Shown: positions 6,866 to 8,820 of the stretch, piece by piece
Layout of the letters: every line of letters begins with the position of its first letter
Numbering within the stretch: the first letter of the stretch is position 1
From: Candidatus Kuenenia stuttgartensis
Lineage (GTDB): Bacteria; Bacteroidota; Bacteroidia; Chitinophagales; Chitinophagaceae
Length of the DNA: 8,820 nucleotides
NCBI GenBank assembly: GCA_943330835.2
Contig: CALQJH020000068.1
Coordinates: 1-8,820, forward strand
Direction: 5' to 3'
Notes under the pieces: generated by a model
The model's database searches: none
Told to the model about the DNA's origin: nothing
The model's input: the letters and a program-made list of their open reading frames with translations, nothing else
Position numbers and translations under genes: made by a program

Positions 6866-8200
6866 TTATGGTTGAGCAATTTTTTTTCTGCCTACGCTTT
6901 CATAATGATAGCCTAGATCATTCATTTGTTGAAGATCAAATAAATTTCTGCCATCAAAAATGGCTTTATTTTTAAGTAAGCCAGAAACTTTTTCAAAATC
7001 AGGTGCTCTAAATTCATTCCATTCTGTTGCAATGATTAAAGCATCAGCATTTTTCAAACTGTCATATTGATTTTCAGCAAATTGAATACTATCTCCCAGT
7101 ACCTGTTTGGAATTCTGCATGGCTTCCGGATCAAATGCTGAAACAGTAGCGCCGCTTTTCAACAATGACTCAATCATATAAAAAGCCGGAGCTTCTCTGA
7201 TATCATCTGTATTGGGTTTGAAAGCAAGGCCCCATATTGCAAGATGCTTCCCTTTCAAATCGCCATTAAAATAACTTTCAATTTTCGGAATCAGATGTAG
7301 TTTCTGCAATTCGTTTACTTCCATCACTGCATCTAAAATTTTAAAATCATACTTCACTTCGTCTGAAGATTTTGCTAAAGCTTGTACATCTTTAGGAAAA
7401 CAACTTCCACCATATCCAATACCTGGAAATAAAAATCTTCTTCCAATTCTCTCATCACTTCCAATTCCTCTGCGAACCATATCTACATCTGCACCCAGTC
7501 TTTCGCAAAGCTGTGCAATTTCATTCATGAAGGTTATTTTCACAGCAAGAAAAGAATTAGCAGCATATTTGGTTAGCTCTGCAGATTTCTCATCCATAAA
7601 AATCAATGGATTACCCTGGCGTACAAACGGCGCATACAAATCATTCATGATCTTCATTGCCTTTTCTGATGTTGTTCCAATAACCACTCTATCTGGCTTC
7701 ATAAAATCATCTACAGCTACCCCTTCCCGTAAAAACTCAGGATTACTCACCACATCAAATGATTGCTCGATATTGGTTGCGGCAGACGACAATATAGCAG
7801 CATTGACTTTTTCAGCCGTGCCTACAGGAACTGTACTTTTATCAACAATAACTTTATAATCGGAAGGCTTTAATAATTTGCCTAACTGTTTTGCAACACC
7901 TAAAATATAAGATAGATCTGCACTTCCATCTTCTCCTGGCGGAGTAGGTAAAGCAAGAAAGATAATTACCGCATTTTCAATGGCTTGTTCCAATGAAGTT
8001 GTAAAATGCAATCTTCCTTCTTTTTGATTGCGAAGAAATAATTTCTCCAATCCGGGTTCAAATATGGTAATTTGTCCGCTTGATAATTTGTCTACTTTAT
8101 TCTTGTCGATGTCCACACAAATAACATTATTTCCCGTTTCAGCGAAACAAGTTCCTGTTACTAATCCAACATATCCTGTTCCGATAACTGCAATCTTCAT
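6866..8200 (-). CDS. ugd: UDP-glucose 6-dehydrogenase
   Basis: This enzyme oxidises UDP-glucose to UDP-glucuronate with two NAD+, supplying the decarboxylase encoded next. The 444-aa length is normal for the bacterial family. The NAD motif is [12 protein letters not shown] (5-16) with the ribose-binding Asp at 30 or 32. It is followed by [16 protein letters not shown] (81-96), DKSTVPVGT (120-128), and SNPEFLREG with the catalytic-network Glu (152-160). The [12 protein letters not shown] helix with Lys211 (208-219) and [14 protein letters not shown] with the catalytic Cys267 (258-271) complete the active site. The C-terminal UDP-binding domain has [18 protein letters not shown] (321-338). The ATG at 8200 lies 25 nt after the aminotransferase stop. 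This is a different subfamily from the second dehydrogenase of the operon (HCIGVDPYYL loop), so the two should not be redundant. Confidence 0.97.
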   Translation of the reverse strand: MKIAVIGTGYVGLVTGTCFAETGNNVICVDIDKNKVDKLSSGQITIFEPGLEKLFLRNQKEGRLHFTTSLEQAIENAVIIFLALPTPPGEDGSADLSYILGVAKQLGKLLKPSDYKVIVDKSTVPVGTAEKVNAAILSSAATNIEQSFDVVSNPEFLREGVAVDDFMKPDRVVIGTTSEKAMKIMNDLYAPFVRQGNPLIFMDEKSAELTKYAANSFLAVKITFMNEIAQLCERLGADVDMVRRGIGSDERIGRRFLFPGIGYGGSCFPKDVQALAKSSDEVKYDFKILDAVMEVNELQKLHLIPKIESYFNGDLKGKHLAIWGLAFKPNTDDIREAPAFYMIESLLKSGATVSAFDPEAMQNSKQVLGDSIQFAENQYDSLKNADALIIATEWNEFRAPDFEKVSGLLKNKAIFDGRNLFDLQQMNDLGYHYESVGRKKIAQP

Positions 8201-8225
8201 CAGTTTGTGTTTTTATTTGAATAAT

Positions 8226-8820
8226 CTATCCCAAGAAAGATAATACTTTATTGCAAATGAATTGTTGTTGTTCCTCATCCAATTCTGTGTGTATTGGCAA
8301 AGAGATTACTCTTTCTGTAAGCCAGTCAGTTGTTGGAAGATTAAAATCACTTCCTCCAAATGCATCAAACATTTTTTGGCGATGAGCAGGCACAGGATAA
8401 TAAATCATATTAGGAACGCCTTGTTCAGTTAAAAACTGGCTCAACTCATCTCTGTTTGCATCATTAATAATTAAAGTATATTGATGAAAAACATGTTTAT
8501 TATTGTTATCTCTGAATGGCACTTCTATTTTAGCATGCCCGCTGAATGCCTTATCATAAAAATCAGCGGCTTTTCGACGGGCAACAATATACTCATCCAA
8601 ATGAGTCAGCTTAATATCAAGTATCGCAGCTTGTAAAGCGTCGAGCCTGGAATTACATCCAACAACATCATGATAATATCTCTTGCTTTGTCCATGAGAA
8701 GCAATCATGCGAAGTTGATCAGCCAAAGCATCATCATCAGTAAAAATAGCGCCGCCATCTCCAAACGCACCGAGATTTTTGGAAGGATAAAATGATGTGC
8801 AACCAATATGCCCGATGCTA
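8226..8820 (-). CDS. DegT/DnrJ/EryC1/StrS sugar aminotransferase, C-terminal part (5' end outside window)
   Basis: A PLP-dependent aminotransferase that aminates a keto-sugar nucleotide, usually with glutamate as donor. The frame is open to the window edge (first whole codon 8819-8817), so about half of the usual 360-390 aa is missing. The 197 visible residues begin SIGHIGCTSFYPSKNLGAFG, in which the lysine (residue 14, codon near 8780-8778) should form the PLP Schiff base. The next landmarks are GDGGAIFTDDDALADQ and VGCNSRLDALQAAIL. The C-terminal half contains MIYYPVPAHRQKMF and SLPIHTELDEEQQQFI. The TTG at 8726 is internal and not a start. The sequence resembles WbpE/WlbC-type enzymes (3-keto-UDP-GlcNAcA aminotransferases), but regiochemistry and substrate cannot be settled from this fragment. 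It is the most upstream visible member of the operon. Confidence 0.92.
   Translation of the reverse strand, partial: SIGHIGCTSFYPSKNLGAFGDGGAIFTDDDALADQLRMIASHGQSKRYYHDVVGCNSRLDALQAAILDIKLTHLDEYIVARRKAADFYDKAFSGHAKIEVPFRDNNNKHVFHQYTLIINDANRDELSQFLTEQGVPNMIYYPVPAHRQKMFDAFGGSDFNLPTTDWLTERVISLPIHTELDEEQQQFICNKVLSFLG

Noticed and set aside
7527..7859. 110-aa plus-strand open frame opposite ugd
   Set aside because: Length alone is not evidence. It mirrors conserved Ugd codons and has no leader or recognisable domain.
8028..8243. 71-aa plus-strand open frame spanning the ugd/aminotransferase junction
   Set aside because: It crosses the 25-nt gap and the 5' end of ugd antisense. The sequence is low-information and the context gives no support.

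Overview
The window is AT-rich, and its genes start without clear Shine-Dalgarno sequences. The proteins read like those of Bacteroidota, probably a Chitinophagaceae-like member. This assignment rests on protein style and is not proven. Almost all of the window is protein-coding. No tRNA, rRNA, CRISPR array, transposase or prophage gene is visible.

Layout: (1) bases 1-796 (+) hold the C-terminal two thirds of an NADP-dependent isocitrate dehydrogenase, a housekeeping TCA-cycle gene cut by the window edge. (2) Bases 797-898 are the only real intergenic gap. It lies between convergent genes and contains a perfect 26-bp palindrome that looks like a REP-type repeat and may also end transcription. 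(3) Bases 899-8820 are one unbroken block of eight minus-strand genes with gaps of 4-27 nt, most likely one operon. In transcription order they are: a DegT/DnrJ/EryC1/StrS sugar aminotransferase (5' end outside the window), UDP-glucose 6-dehydrogenase, UDP-glucuronate decarboxylase, a TviB/WbpO-type UDP-HexNAc 6-dehydrogenase, a TviC/WbpP-type UDP-HexNAc 4-epimerase, RmlC, RmlD, and a THUMP-domain RNA methyltransferase.

The first seven operon genes form a nucleotide-sugar supply module for a surface polysaccharide (exopolysaccharide, capsule or O-antigen). Ugd and the decarboxylase should make UDP-glucuronate and then UDP-xylose. The TviB/TviC pair should make UDP-N-acetyl-galactosaminuronate (or its gluco form). 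RmlC and RmlD perform the last two steps to dTDP-L-rhamnose. The aminotransferase adds an amino group to a keto-sugar nucleotide. The window contains no glycosyltransferase, flippase, polymerase, RmlA or RmlB, so the rest of the locus should lie beyond base 8820 or elsewhere in the genome.

The pathway content is recognisable, and I see no convincing undescribed system. The points most worth checking are the palindromic repeat, the half rhamnose pathway, the hexosaminuronate pair beside a WbpE-like aminotransferase, the GTG start of the decarboxylase, and the RNA methyltransferase with an altered NPPY motif at the operon's tail.
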